From: an uncultured Gemella sp.
Lineage (GTDB): Bacteria; Bacillota; Bacilli; Staphylococcales; Gemellaceae
DNA: 14,210 nucleotides
NCBI GenBank assembly: GCA_927911695.1
Contig: CAKMQO010000034.1
Coordinates: 1-14,210, forward strand
Reading direction: 5' to 3'
Part shown: piece after piece, positions 5,884 to 14,210 of the stretch
Numbering within the stretch: position 1 is the first letter of the stretch
Layout of the letters: each line of letters opens with the position of its first letter
Position numbers and translations under genes: made by a program
The notes under the pieces: generated by a model
Seen by the model: the letters and a program-made list of their open reading frames with translations, nothing else
What the model was told of the DNA's origin: nothing
The model's database searches: none

Positions 5884-8800
5884 ACGTAGCCTCCAAATTA
5901 CTATTTACTAAAGTAAGCATTTCTCTAATTCGTCTAATGCTATATCTTTCTTTTTTATCAATTTCTAAGAAAAATCCATCCTTTACAATAATGCGTGTAT
6001 CTTTATGTGGAGTTAATACAGTAAATAATTCTTTTCCTTTTAGATTATTCATAATTTCTTTATCGAATGTTATAACAACTTTATTAGCTAATTCTTTTAT
6101 ACTAGTAACCATAGTATTTTTCGCCATAACTTTTAAATAACAAATATCTATTAGATTATTTACTTCTTCTCCAAAATCAGAGAATCTATCAATTAAATCT
6201 TCAACAATACTTTCTATTTCTTCATCACTAACAACATTGTTCAATCTCTTATAGAAATCTATTTTATCTGCATCACTAGAGATATACTCTTTTGGAATAA
6301 AGGCATCTACATTAAGTTTGATTTCAAGATTATCAGTCTCAACTTCAAAGATATCTTTTTTAATTGAAGGGGCTGCTTCTTTAATAATATTTTCATAGTA
6401 ACTTACATCTTGAGTTCTATCCTGCTCTAATAACGGTTCTAAAATACCTTTTTTAGCTTGAATTTCTTGTTCTAACATTTGAGAATATAACGTATAACCT
6501 ACTGAGTCGATAAATCCATGTTGTCTTCCACCCAAGACATCCCCTGCTCCTCGAATCGATAAATCCTGCATCGCAATCTTAAACCCACTCCCAAGAGATG
6601 TAAAGTTCTTAATTGCTGATAATCTTTTCTCTGAGTTTTCAGTTAGCGACTTAAACGGTTCATACATCAAGTAAGCATATGCTTCTCTGCTACTTCGACC
6701 AACTCGTCCACGAAGTTGATACAACTGACTTAGTCCAAAACGATCAGCATCCTCTACTATTAGTGTATTTACATTTGAAATATCAATACCAGTTTCTATA
6801 ATAGTAGTAGAAATTAACATATCATATTTTCTATCTATAACATCAGTCATAATATTCTCAAGCTCTCTTTGACTCATACGACCATGTGCATACGCTATAT
6901 TAATATCAGGTAATAATCTTTTTAGCTCTAAATACTTCTCATCGATTGTCTCTACTCTATTATAAACATAGAATACTTGTCCTCCACGATTTACCTCATT
7001 CATAACCGCTTCTTTAATAACCATTTTATTCTGAGCTGTTACGAATGTCTGAATAGGTTGACGTTCTCTTGGTGGCGTCTCTATTACAGATAAGTCCCTA
7101 ATTCCAATTAAACTCATATGAAGTGTTCTTGGAATTGGTGTGGCACTAAGAGTTAATACATCAACAGTATTTTTAAGATGTTTAATTTTTTCTTTGTGTT
7201 TAACTCCAAAACGTTGCTCTTCATCTATTATCAATAAGCCTAAATCTTTATATTTAAATCTATCGTTTAATAGTTTATGCGTTCCAACGATGATATCAAT
7301 TTTACCTTCTTCTAGCTTTTTACAAATCTCAGTAATATCTTTTGCAGATTTAAATCTACTTACTACCTCTATATTAATAGGGAAATTCGCAAATCTACTT
7401 ACAAAGTTATCATAGTGTTGTTCAGCAAGTAGTGTTGTTGGTACTAAAACAGCTACTTGTTTATTATCAGTAACAGCCTTAAATGCAACCCTCATCGCTA
7501 CTTCCGTCTTACCAAATCCAACGTCCCCACATAACAATCTATCCATCGGGCGTTCTTTTTCCATATCTCTCTTAATCTCTTCAGTAGCTTTTACCTGATC
7601 TTCAGTAGGAGTAAATGAAAAATCTGCTTCAAATTCAGCTTGCATGCTTCCATCAATACTGTACGCATAACCTGAACTCAATTCACGTTTAATATATAAC
7701 TTAATAAGATCTTCAGATATATCCTCGATTTCTTTACGAACTCTGCTCTTAGTCTTATGCCAATTTTTAGTACCAAGTTTATTTAATGCGGGTTTTCTGT
7801 TATCAGTAGAAGCGGTATATTTTTGAATATAGTTCATATTATTTATATCTACATAAATAATATCTCCACCATCATAAACAATTTTTAAAAAGTCTTTAAA
7901 TACTCCTCCTACTTCTACATTCTCAATACCTTCATATAAGCCAATTCCATGACTAACATGGACAATATAATCCCCAATATTTAGTTCTTGATAGTTTCTT
8001 ATTTTTTCTGAATTTGTATACTTGAATTTTACACGTCGTTTTTTTCTTTCTTCTTCTGTAAATAGTTCACGTGGCGTTAATAAGAATATTTTATTTTTTC
8101 TATCCTCTAATCCCTTAAGGTGATATTTATTTACATCAATAAAAATTTTTCCTTCTTTAACACCGTAATAAATATCATCATAAAAATAATTATCAAATAA
8201 CACTTTCTCAACATAATCTTTTTGTTTCTGTGTGTTTAATGAGATAATTACTTTGTAATTGTCTGTAATCTTCTCTCTAATTTCTTTAGCTAAATACTCT
8301 TCACTTGAATAATAAGCTAAGTCAATTATATCTAAGTTATAGTTTTTTCTCTATAATCTTATCATTTAGCTTTAAAGTAGATAAGTAGTATTTTTCTAAT
8401 ATCTAAATTTTGAATCTTTTCAAATGCTATATTATCTATTACATCTTGATAAATATAACTTCTATTCATTTCCTGTAAACTTGTTAAAAAATACTCTCTT
8501 AATCCTTCTATTTTTTCTAATATTTTATGATAATTATCATAAAAGACTATAGTATCATCGTTTAAATAATCAGCAATACTATATGTATTTTCATAAATTA
8601 AATTCGAGAAACTCTCTAAGTCACTGAAATCTCCTGTTGCTCTATAGATTTCTACTTTTTCCTTAAGATAAGTGCTAATCTCTTGATAATTCTCATCTTT
8701 TTGTATCTTTTTATCATTCAACTTAGCAAGTACTTTTTCTACAACTATATCTTTTTTCTTCAGAAGTAAGGAAAAAATCACTTGTTGGATAAATAACTGC

Positions 8801-9430
8801 ACTATCAATTCTATCTAGAGATCGTTGAGTAATTTCATCAAAAATCCTCATACTATCAAGCTCATCATCAAAGAAATCTAATCGTATCGGCTTTTCACTT
8901 AGAGGACTAAAAATATCAACTATACTACCTCTTTTAGAAAATTCTCCAACTACATCAACACTTTCAACTCGTCGATATCCCATATTTACAAGTTTTCTTT
9001 GTAATTCATCAAAACTTATAACAGTGTCCTCATTAATTTCAAAACTGTTATTTTTGAAATCACTAGGATTTTTTACCGTTCTATATATAGCTTCTATTGG
9101 AATAATAATTATACTTTGTATATTATGAACTAAGTTTTCAAGTACTTTTATCGAATTTTGGACTAGATCATTACTTTTAGATGTATGTCGTTTTAAAATA
9201 TCGATTTCTGGATAAATATATGTTTCTCCTTCAAAATCACTTAAAATTGCAAATAACTCTTCAGCTTCAGCTTTACTTTGCGATAACACAACAACAGTCT
9301 TATCACTTTGTTTATACTCATTATATATCTCTAAAGCACGTGTTGTTAGATTTTGTCCGTAAATTCCTATATTTTTATGTTTTTTTTCAAATTGTAAATC
9401 AACTATTTCTAACAGACTATCTTTTATCAT
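5876..9430 (-). CDS. mfd: Transcription-repair coupling factor Mfd, three frame breaks
   Basis: Mfd removes RNA polymerase stalled at DNA lesions and recruits UvrA. The ATG at 9430 has AAAGGAG at good spacing. The frame is broken three times, each time by one surplus A in a coding-strand A run. The runs are 8752-8757 (A6), 8391-8395 (A5) and 8343-8348 (A6). Removing one base at each joins TSEEKDIVVEK, DIRKYYLSTLK and IIEKNYNLDII. The result is 1183 residues, against 1177 in Bacillus as I recall. The UvrB-like N-terminal region (about 1-350) includes GYRRVESVDVVGEFSKRGSIVDIFSP. The RNA polymerase binding domain begins near residue 481 (GDYIVHVSHGIG). The translocase has Walker A GDVGFGKT (634-641), the DEEQ box (735-738), SATPIPRT and QLRGRVGR. 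The largest piece (5876-8203) is unbroken. The bases between the pieces (8204-8361) are coding, not intergenic. Confidence 0.95.
5890..5894 (-). promoter_or_regulatory. Ribosome binding site of tag within mfd
   Basis: The minus strand reads GGAGG, six bases before the tag ATG at 5883, within the last codons of mfd. This supports the overlapping start of tag and coupled expression. Confidence 0.75.
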
Positions 9431-9450
9431 ATACGCTCCTTTCCACGATA

Positions 9451-9490
9451 AATAGCAGCAAAAGAAACTATCTTTCTCTAATGCTGCATT
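9451..9490 (-). repeat. Inverted repeat in the pth-mfd gap
   Basis: AATAGCAGCA (9451-9460) and TGCTGCATT (9482-9490) pair through a 6-bp GC-containing core, an unpaired A and AAT/ATT. Inside, AAAGA and TCTTT can pair as well. No T tract follows on the minus strand. It may be a weak attenuator or processing site between pth and mfd. The gap is only 67 bases and holds no clear promoter. Confidence 0.45.
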
Positions 9491-9497
9491 TATTCTT

Positions 9498-10055
9498 CTA
9501 ATTGTATTTATTCATCAAATCTACAAAATTCATTTTAGAAAAATCTTCAATACAGTTTATACTTTTTGAATAAATCTTTTCAATTTCAACCATTTCATCT
9601 TTTGAAAATCTTCCTAATACATAATCAACTACCTTCATAGGTGGAGTTGGTCTATCAATACCAATTTTTAATCGATTAAATTTTTCTGTTCCAAGGTGAC
9701 TTATTATACTCTTAATACCATTATGTCCACCGCTACTTCCTTTAGCTTTAAGTTTAAAATTCGCAGTTTTTGTATCTAAGTCATCATAGATTATCAAAAT
9801 ATCTTCTATATCAATTTCAAAATAATCATAAAACTTCCCTACTGCTTCTCCAGATAAATTCATATATGTTGTAGGTTTAATTAATAAATATTTAATTCCA
9901 TTGTGATACGTCATAGCATATTCTGCATTGAACTTTGTTTTATCAAAACTTACATTCCAAGATTTTGCTAGTTCATCTAGAACCATAAAACCAATATTAT
10001 GCCTTGTATTTTCATATTGTTTTCCTGGATTTCCTAATCCAACTATTAATTTCAT
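9498..10055 (-). CDS. pth: Peptidyl-tRNA hydrolase
   Basis: Pth releases tRNA from prematurely dropped peptidyl-tRNAs in the cytoplasm. The intact 185-residue protein is of normal length. Catalytic and binding residues are visible: Asn9 in VGLGNPG, His19 in TRHNIGF, Asn66 in PTTYMNLSG, Asp91/92 in IIYDDLD and Asn112 in GGHNGIKS. The ATG is preceded by GAGAGGAT. The order prs-pth-mfd on one strand matches the Bacillus arrangement (prs, ctc, spoVC/pth, mfd), except that no ctc gene lies between prs and pth here. Expression is probably by read-through from prs and/or a weak local promoter that I could not identify. Confidence 0.97.
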   Translation of the reverse strand: MKLIVGLGNPGKQYENTRHNIGFMVLDELAKSWNVSFDKTKFNAEYAMTYHNGIKYLLIKPTTYMNLSGEAVGKFYDYFEIDIEDILIIYDDLDTKTANFKLKAKGSSGGHNGIKSIISHLGTEKFNRLKIGIDRPTPPMKVVDYVLGRFSKDEMVEIEKIYSKSINCIEDFSKMNFVDLMNKYN

Positions 10056-10101
10056 AGATTATCCTCTCTTTATTTTATTTACTATCGAAAATATGACTTA
10101 A

Positions 10102-10128
10102 AGAAGGCAACGGACTCCGCTGCCTTCT
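10102..10128 (-). terminator. Strong hairpin after prs
   Basis: On the minus strand a 12-bp stem (outer part AGAAGGCA/TGCCTTCT, inner CGG/CCG, one G-T wobble) closes a 3-base loop. It is unusually GC-rich for this region. It is followed by TTTAAG rather than a long T tract, so termination may be partial and allow read-through into pth and mfd. Confidence 0.7.
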
Positions 10129-10150
10129 CTAAGCTTGATTTAATTAATTA

Positions 10151-11101
10151 TTATTCAAAAAGAACACTTACAGGCTCGTTATTGTGGATTTTGTAAATAG
10201 CTTTAGCTATTAAATCACCTACGCATAACGGTACCATTTTATCTAATTTTTTCTCTTCTGGTATATCTATTGTGTTAGCATATACTAATTCTTTAATTGG
10301 AGAATTTTCAATTCTATCTAATGCTTGTCCACTTAACACAGCATGTGAGCAACTTGCATAAACTTCTTTTGCTCCTCTATCTTTAAGTGCTTGCGCTCCT
10401 AAAGTAATAGTTCCTGCTGTATCGATAATATCATCTATAAGGATACATGTTTTTCCTTCAATGTTACCTACAATATTCATAACTTCAGCAACATTTGGTT
10501 TTGGTCTTCTCTTATCGATAATTGCGATTGGTGTATTTAATGCATCTGCTAGTTTTCTGGCACGTGTTACACCACCGTGGTCCGGTGATACAACAACCAC
10601 TTCTTCCATATCTGGAAGTTTTTCTTTGAAATATTTCGCAATAATTGGTACACACATAAGGTGATCAACTGGAATATCAAAGAAACCTTGAATTTGAAGT
10701 GCATGAAGATCTAATGCAATTATACGATCTGCTCCTGCTACCTCTAGTAGATTAGCTACTAATTTAGCAGTAATTGGTTCACGACTTCTTGCTTTTCTAT
10801 CTTGACGTGCATATCCATAATATGGAATTACAACGTTAATAGTGTCCACTGAAGCACGTTTAAGTGCATCTATCATAATTAATAAAGTCATTAAGTTGTC
10901 ATTTACAGGGCCACTAGTTGATTGTAGTACGAATACTTCGCTACCACGTACACTTTCCTCTATATTAATTGAAACCTCTCCGTCACTGAATTTTTTTACA
11001 CTACATTTACTTAACTCTACTCCTAGTGACTTCGCTACTTGTTGTGCTAATGGGATATTAGCATTTAATGAAAACAGCTTTAATGGTTTATCTACAAGCA
11101 T
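10151..11101 (-). CDS. prs: Ribose-phosphate pyrophosphokinase (PRPP synthetase)
   Basis: Prs makes PRPP from ribose 5-phosphate and ATP, feeding purine, pyrimidine, histidine, tryptophan and NAD synthesis. The protein is intact at 316 residues, the class I length. Visible are FSDGE (38-42), the catalytic flexible loop [14 protein letters not shown] (97-110), metal-binding His133 in [12 protein letters not shown], the SPDHGG loop (172-177) and the PRPP-binding loop [11 protein letters not shown] (221-231). The ATG has AAGGAG upstream with a slightly long 11-base spacing. It has its own promoter and is the first gene of the prs-pth-mfd-tag cluster. PRPP is the ligand of the PurR repressor family, which may matter for the guanine deaminase promoter further right. 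Confidence 0.98.
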   Translation of the reverse strand: MLVDKPLKLFSLNANIPLAQQVAKSLGVELSKCSVKKFSDGEVSINIEESVRGSEVFVLQSTSGPVNDNLMTLLIMIDALKRASVDTINVVIPYYGYARQDRKARSREPITAKLVANLLEVAGADRIIALDLHALQIQGFFDIPVDHLMCVPIIAKYFKEKLPDMEEVVVVSPDHGGVTRARKLADALNTPIAIIDKRRPKPNVAEVMNIVGNIEGKTCILIDDIIDTAGTITLGAQALKDRGAKEVYASCSHAVLSGQALDRIENSPIKELVYANTIDIPEEKKLDKMVPLCVGDLIAKAIYKIHNNEPVSVLFE

Positions 11102-11159
11102 ATTAAATTTTTCTCCTTAAAATTTGGTTCGATAGTAATACAGATGTATTCCATTGATT

Positions 11160-11188
11160 ATTATAGCATAAATATTAAACAATTTCTA
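11160..11188 (-). promoter_or_regulatory. Promoter of prs
   Basis: On the minus strand TAGAAA (11183-11188), a 17-base spacer and TATAAT (11160-11165) with TGC directly before it form an extended -10 promoter. The inferred leader of about 50 bases contains a small palindrome, AATACA/TGTATT at 11137-11150. Confidence 0.7.
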
Positions 11189-11485
11189 CTAATTCAAGTA
11201 TAGACTAATTAAAATCCATTAATTTTTTTACTATTTATATTTATATTTTTAATTAAAACTTATTACTTAGCATTATATTAATATTTTTTTACATTAGCAT
11301 TAAAAATTCTATCTCGTTAACTTATTCCAATTGATATTTAATAATTTGAATTTTAATATTCGGTTTTCATATCTAGTTTTCTATATTTTTTAATAATTTT
11401 GAATATTTCCATCATTTTTTAGTTTATTTATTACTCATACTATGCTATTATTATAAGGTATAGAATAAAAGAAATTTTGCAAAGA
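11189..11485. other. AT-rich divergent intergenic region between prs and glyA
   Basis: This stretch has no convincing reading frame, RNA gene or strong hairpin. It is extremely AT-rich, which makes promoter-like hexamers frequent by chance. The best glyA promoter candidate is an extended -10, TGCTATTAT at 11443-11451, with a poor -35 (TTTATT, 11423-11428). If used, it gives a leader of about 155 bases before glyA. The word TTAGCATTA occurs twice, near 11267 and 11296. Confidence 0.4.
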
Positions 11486-11547
11486 TTTAACTATTAAAAA
11501 AAGCATATTTTTCTTAATAGTTAACATAGTTTTAAATTTAACTATTA
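11486..11547 (+). repeat. Three-copy 11-12 bp repeat before glyA
   Basis: TTTAACTATTAA lies at 11486-11497. Its inverted form TTAATAGTTAA lies at 11514-11524, and a second direct copy TTTAACTATTA at 11537-11547. The middle copy can pair with either outer copy but not both, so the leader RNA could switch between two hairpins. Alternatively these are protein binding sites. No T tract follows either hairpin, so classical attenuation is not evident. Confidence 0.6.
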
Positions 11548-11612
11548 GTTCTTACTTTTATGGAACTTTACTTTTCTTTATTCTAAATATATACAATTAA
11601 AGGAGTACCATT

Positions 11613-12831
11613 ATGGATAAAATTTTTGAACTTATTGAAAAAGAACAACATAGACAAGACACAAACATTGAACTTATTGCAAGTGAAAACTTTGTTTCTA
11701 AAGATATTCTAAAAGCCACAGGAAGTATTTTAACAAATAAATATGCTGAAGGATATCCTGGAAAAAGATACTATGATGGTTGTGAAGTAATTGACGAAAT
11801 AGAATCTCTTGCAATAGATAGATTAAAAGAACTTTATGATGCAAAATTTGCAAACGTGCAAGCACACTCAGGATCAAGTGCAAACATCGCAGTTTACTTA
11901 TCTTTATTAACACCTGGTGATACTGTTTTAGGGATGAGTATGGATGCAGGTGGACACCTAACTCACGGTAGCAAAGTTAACTTCTCAGGAAAACTATTTA
12001 ATGCTGTTTCTTATGGTGTGACAAAAGATACGCATCTTATCGATTACGATGAAGTTCTTCGTATTGCTAAAGAGCATAAACCAAAAATGATTATTGCCGG
12101 ATCAAGTGCATATTCTCGTGTAATTGATTTTGCTAAATTTAGAGAAATTGCCGATGAAGTAGGTGCTTACCTAATGGTTGATATGGCTCATATCGCTGGT
12201 TTAGTAGCTGCCGGCTTACATCCAAACCCAGTACCTTATGCTGATGTAGTTACATCTACTACACATAAAACTTTAAGAGGTCCACGTGGTGGTATTATCC
12301 TTACTAACAATGAGGAAATCGCAGTTAAAATTAATAAAATGATTTTCCCTGGTGCACAAGGTGGGCCATTAGAACATGTTGTTGCCGCTAAAGCAATTTG
12401 TTTCGCTGAAGCTCTTAAACCTGAATTCAAAGTATATCAACAACAAGTCGTAAAAAAATATGCAAGCAATGGTAGAAGCATTTAAAGCTAACAATATTCC
12501 AGTGGTATCAAATGGTAGTGATAACCACCTATGTCTTATCGACACATATTCTACTTATAATGTTACTGGACATGAAGCTAGTGACCTATTGAGTAAAGCT
12601 AAAATCACATGTAATAAGAATGGTATCCCATTCGATACATTACCACCAATGAAAACTAGTGGATTACGTTTAGGTGCTGCTGCTATGACTTCTAAAGGTT
12701 ATGTGGAAGAAGACTTTGTAGAAATTACAAATATCATTTGTGATTTATTAAAACAAGGTGAAAACTATCTAGAAAAAGCCCAAGAAAGAGTAGCCACTTT
12801 AGTAGCAAAAGAAAGAAAAGAATTTAGATAA
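11613..12831 (+). CDS. glyA: Serine hydroxymethyltransferase, one frame break
   Basis: GlyA converts serine and tetrahydrofolate to glycine and 5,10-methylene-tetrahydrofolate with PLP, supplying one-carbon units for purines and thymidylate. The ATG has AAAGGAG 7 bases upstream. The first frame (11613-12485) carries LIASENFVS (21-29), [16 protein letters not shown] (43-58), [19 protein letters not shown] (190-197) and the PLP lysine Lys219 in [12 protein letters not shown]. It derails after QQQVVK into KYASNGRSI and a stop. The second frame continues [29 protein letters not shown] to a normal C-terminus. Deleting one A of the A7 run at 12452-12458 joins them into 405 residues, slightly short of the usual 410-415 but complete. 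It ends at a strong terminator. Loss of this gene would be costly, which favours a sequence error. Confidence 0.95.
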
Positions 12832-12853
12832 AAATATCATTAATAATATTGCA

Positions 12854-12885
12854 AACGACGAAGAAATTTTCTTCGTCGTTTTTTT
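12854..12885 (+). terminator. Intrinsic terminator of glyA
   Basis: AACGACGAAGAAA (12854-12866) and TTTCTTCGTCGTT (12868-12880) are perfect complements, allowing a stem of about 11 bp with a small AT loop. A run of seven T (12879-12885) follows. It lies 22 bases after the glyA stop. Confidence 0.93.
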
Positions 12886-12887
12886 GA

Positions 12888-12980
12888 CGAACTTTATACT
12901 TTTTAAAATCACTTAAATGTTCGCTTTTAAAAAATTATTTTTTAAATTGTATATTTTTTATGTTGACAACGTTCGCTTTT
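12888..12980 (+). promoter_or_regulatory. PurBox-like sites upstream of guanine deaminase gene
   Basis: AATGTTCGCTTTT (12916-12928) and AACGTTCGCTTTT (12968-12980) are direct copies differing by one base. They resemble the inverted PurR box AWWGTTCGGWWWT with one and two mismatches. An oppositely oriented CGAAC lies at 12888-12892. The second copy overlaps the -35 end and the spacer of the promoter, a position expected for repression. The assignment rests on recalled consensus and on the purine function of the gene. Confidence 0.5.
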
Positions 12981-12991
12981 CGTGTTATATT
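12963..12991 (+). promoter_or_regulatory. Promoter of guanine deaminase gene
   Basis: TTGACA (12963-12968), a 17-base spacer and TATATT (12986-12991) form a near-consensus vegetative promoter. The start codon follows 29 bases after the -10. It is the best -35 element in the window. Confidence 0.85.
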
Positions 12992-13020
12992 TATAAAAAT
13001 TCTTTTGGAGAACTGAAAAT

Positions 13021-14210
13021 ATGAAAACTAAAAAAATTATTAAAGCATCTTTTTTTCATAGCCCAACATATGGTGAAATTGAATTTCTGGAACATGCTGT
13101 ACTTTTAGTTTCTGATAATGGAATTATTTCTGAAATTATTAGAAAAGAAGATGAAAATTATCAACAATATTAAATCAATACTCACGTGAGAGTAACTTTA
13201 TTGATTTTAAAGATAAAGTTCTTTTACCCGGTTTTATCGATTTGCATATACACGCTCCACAATGGCCACAAGCTGGACTTGCCTTGGATGACGAATTAAG
13301 CCACTGGCTAAATAGTTTCACCTTCCCTTTAGAATCAAAATATAAAGATATCAACTACGCTCGAGAAGTCTATACTGATCTAGTAAAAACATTATTAGCA
13401 AATGGTACAACATCTGCAATGTACTTTGGAACTATCCATAATGAAGCTACACTCGAATTAGCGAAAATTTGTGCTAATTTAGGGCAAAGATCTTTTGTTG
13501 GTAAAGTTGTTATGGATGATGAAACTATGAATCCTGATTTTTACCGAGATAATAGCACAAAAGAAGCTATTGAAAACACTGAGAGGTTTATTAATGATGT
13601 TCAGAAACTTTCAAAAAATTTTCCTCAAGGTGTATATCCAGTTATTACTCCTCGCTTTGTTCCAAGCTGCACGGACAATGCACTCTTAGAGTTAGGAAAA
13701 TTAGCAAAGAAATATAACTGTTATATACAAAGTCATTGTAGCGAGAGCGATTGGGAGCATAATTTCGTCCTTGAACGTTTTAGAAAAAGAGATACTGAAG
13801 TCCTAAATCAATTTGGATTATTAACAGATAAATCGATAATGGCTCATGGCAATTTTATAAATTCGAAAGATGCTGATATCTTCAAAAAGAATAAATCTTC
13901 AGTTTGCCACTGTCCTATTTCTAACTCATATTTCGCTAATGCAGTATTACCTGTTAACAAACTAAAAAAACATGGTTTAAATATTTGTTTAGGTACCGAT
14001 ATCTCAGGAGGCTTCTCCCCTAGCCTATATGACAATATAAAGCATACAGTTATGGCTAGTAGGATGTTAAATGATGGGGTTGATAATAGCCTGGAAGCTA
14101 ATTGCCGCGGTAATAATAATTCAAAAGTGAGTGTATTTGAAGCATTTTATCTTGCAACAACTGGTGGTGGAGAAGCTTTGAAATTACCACTTGGACTTTT
14201 TAAAGAAGGT
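13021..14210 (+). CDS. guaD: Guanine deaminase, one frame break and 3' end outside the window
   Basis: Guanine deaminase is a zinc amidohydrolase that converts guanine to xanthine and ammonia. The ATG has GGAG upstream. Fifty codons in, the frame hits TAA after NYQQY. Adding one A near 13166-13167 gives NYQQILNQYSRESNF and an open frame to the window end, about 397 residues visible. The amidohydrolase metal motif PGFIDLHIHAPQ is present with His76 and His78. QSHCSES with the third His, MAHGNF with the fourth and GTDISGGFSP with the metal Asp follow. PRFVPSC and HCPISNSYF are typical of guanine deaminases rather than of other amidohydrolases. The gene has its own promoter with PurBox-like sites. 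The C-terminal roughly 30-50 residues are missing because of the window edge. Confidence 0.9.

Noticed and set aside
8204..8361. Intergenic gap between mfd pieces
   Set aside because: The bases translate without a stop from about 8340 down to 8204 in the frame of the large mfd piece, through YNLDIIDLAYYSSEEY and onward, so they are coding.
8343..8757. Programmed ribosomal frameshifting in mfd at A-rich heptamers
   Set aside because: The AAAAAAG string is not in the phase needed for -1 slippage, and all three sites need a +1 shift. No stimulatory structure or internal binding site fits, and three programmed shifts in one repair gene are implausible.
11121..11133. PurBox in the prs leader
   Set aside because: Only the CGAAC core is present, the flanks deviate at several positions, and there is no partner site nearby.
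11189..11612. Glycine or other riboswitch before glyA
   Set aside because: No conserved riboswitch core was recognisable; only the simple triple repeat stands out.
12460..12831. Separate gene encoding a 123-residue protein after glyA
   Set aside because: It is the C-terminal domain of GlyA in the shifted frame; its ATG codons are ordinary internal methionines without a ribosome binding site.
1..14210. Mobile element, phage, defence system or CRISPR array
   Set aside because: No transposase, integrase, terminal inverted repeats or spaced repeats were found; all genes are ordinary housekeeping or metabolic families.

Overview
This is an AT-rich, densely packed chromosomal segment of a low-GC Gram-positive bacterium (Firmicutes). 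The prs-pth-mfd gene order, the short NfeD next to FloA, strong AGGAGG-type ribosome binding sites and TGnTATAAT promoters all fit Bacilli. Overall character suggests Gemella or a close relative, but that genus call is an impression, not a demonstrated assignment. Nothing looks mobile: there is no transposase, phage gene, tRNA-flanked island or CRISPR array.

Layout from left to right. Positions 1-1822 (minus strand) hold a metallo-beta-lactamase-fold hydrolase, a short NfeD membrane protein and the flotillin FloA (cut by the window edge), apparently one operon. Positions 1921-2372 (minus) hold the tmRNA gene ssrA with its promoter and terminator. Positions 2437-3724 (plus) hold rarA, divergent from ssrA. 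A bidirectional terminator separates rarA from a convergent grpB-like/murB pair (3769-5251, minus). Positions 5319-11188 (minus) hold prs, pth, mfd and tag: PRPP synthesis, peptidyl-tRNA recycling, transcription-coupled repair and 3-methyladenine base excision. A long AT-rich divergent region (11189-11598) precedes glyA (plus), which ends at a strong terminator. A guanine deaminase gene follows with its own promoter and PurBox-like sites, and runs off the right edge.

The dominant oddity is a set of single-base frame breaks. Six otherwise intact conserved genes are interrupted: nfeD (1), rarA (1), tag (1), mfd (3), glyA (1) and guaD (1). All eight map to short mononucleotide runs, mostly A-runs of the coding strand. 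Each is repaired by changing one base, and the repaired proteins have normal length and complete motifs. The ssrA tag frame may have the same problem. This pattern points first to homopolymer errors in the underlying sequence. Real gene decay or poly(A) slippage rescue are less likely alternatives. I therefore annotate full-length repaired genes and state where each break lies.

I do not see an undescribed defence or mobile system here. The biologically interesting leads are regulatory: PurBox-like sites at the guanine deaminase promoter, a three-copy repeat before glyA that can form two mutually exclusive hairpins, and the ambiguous tmRNA resume codon.
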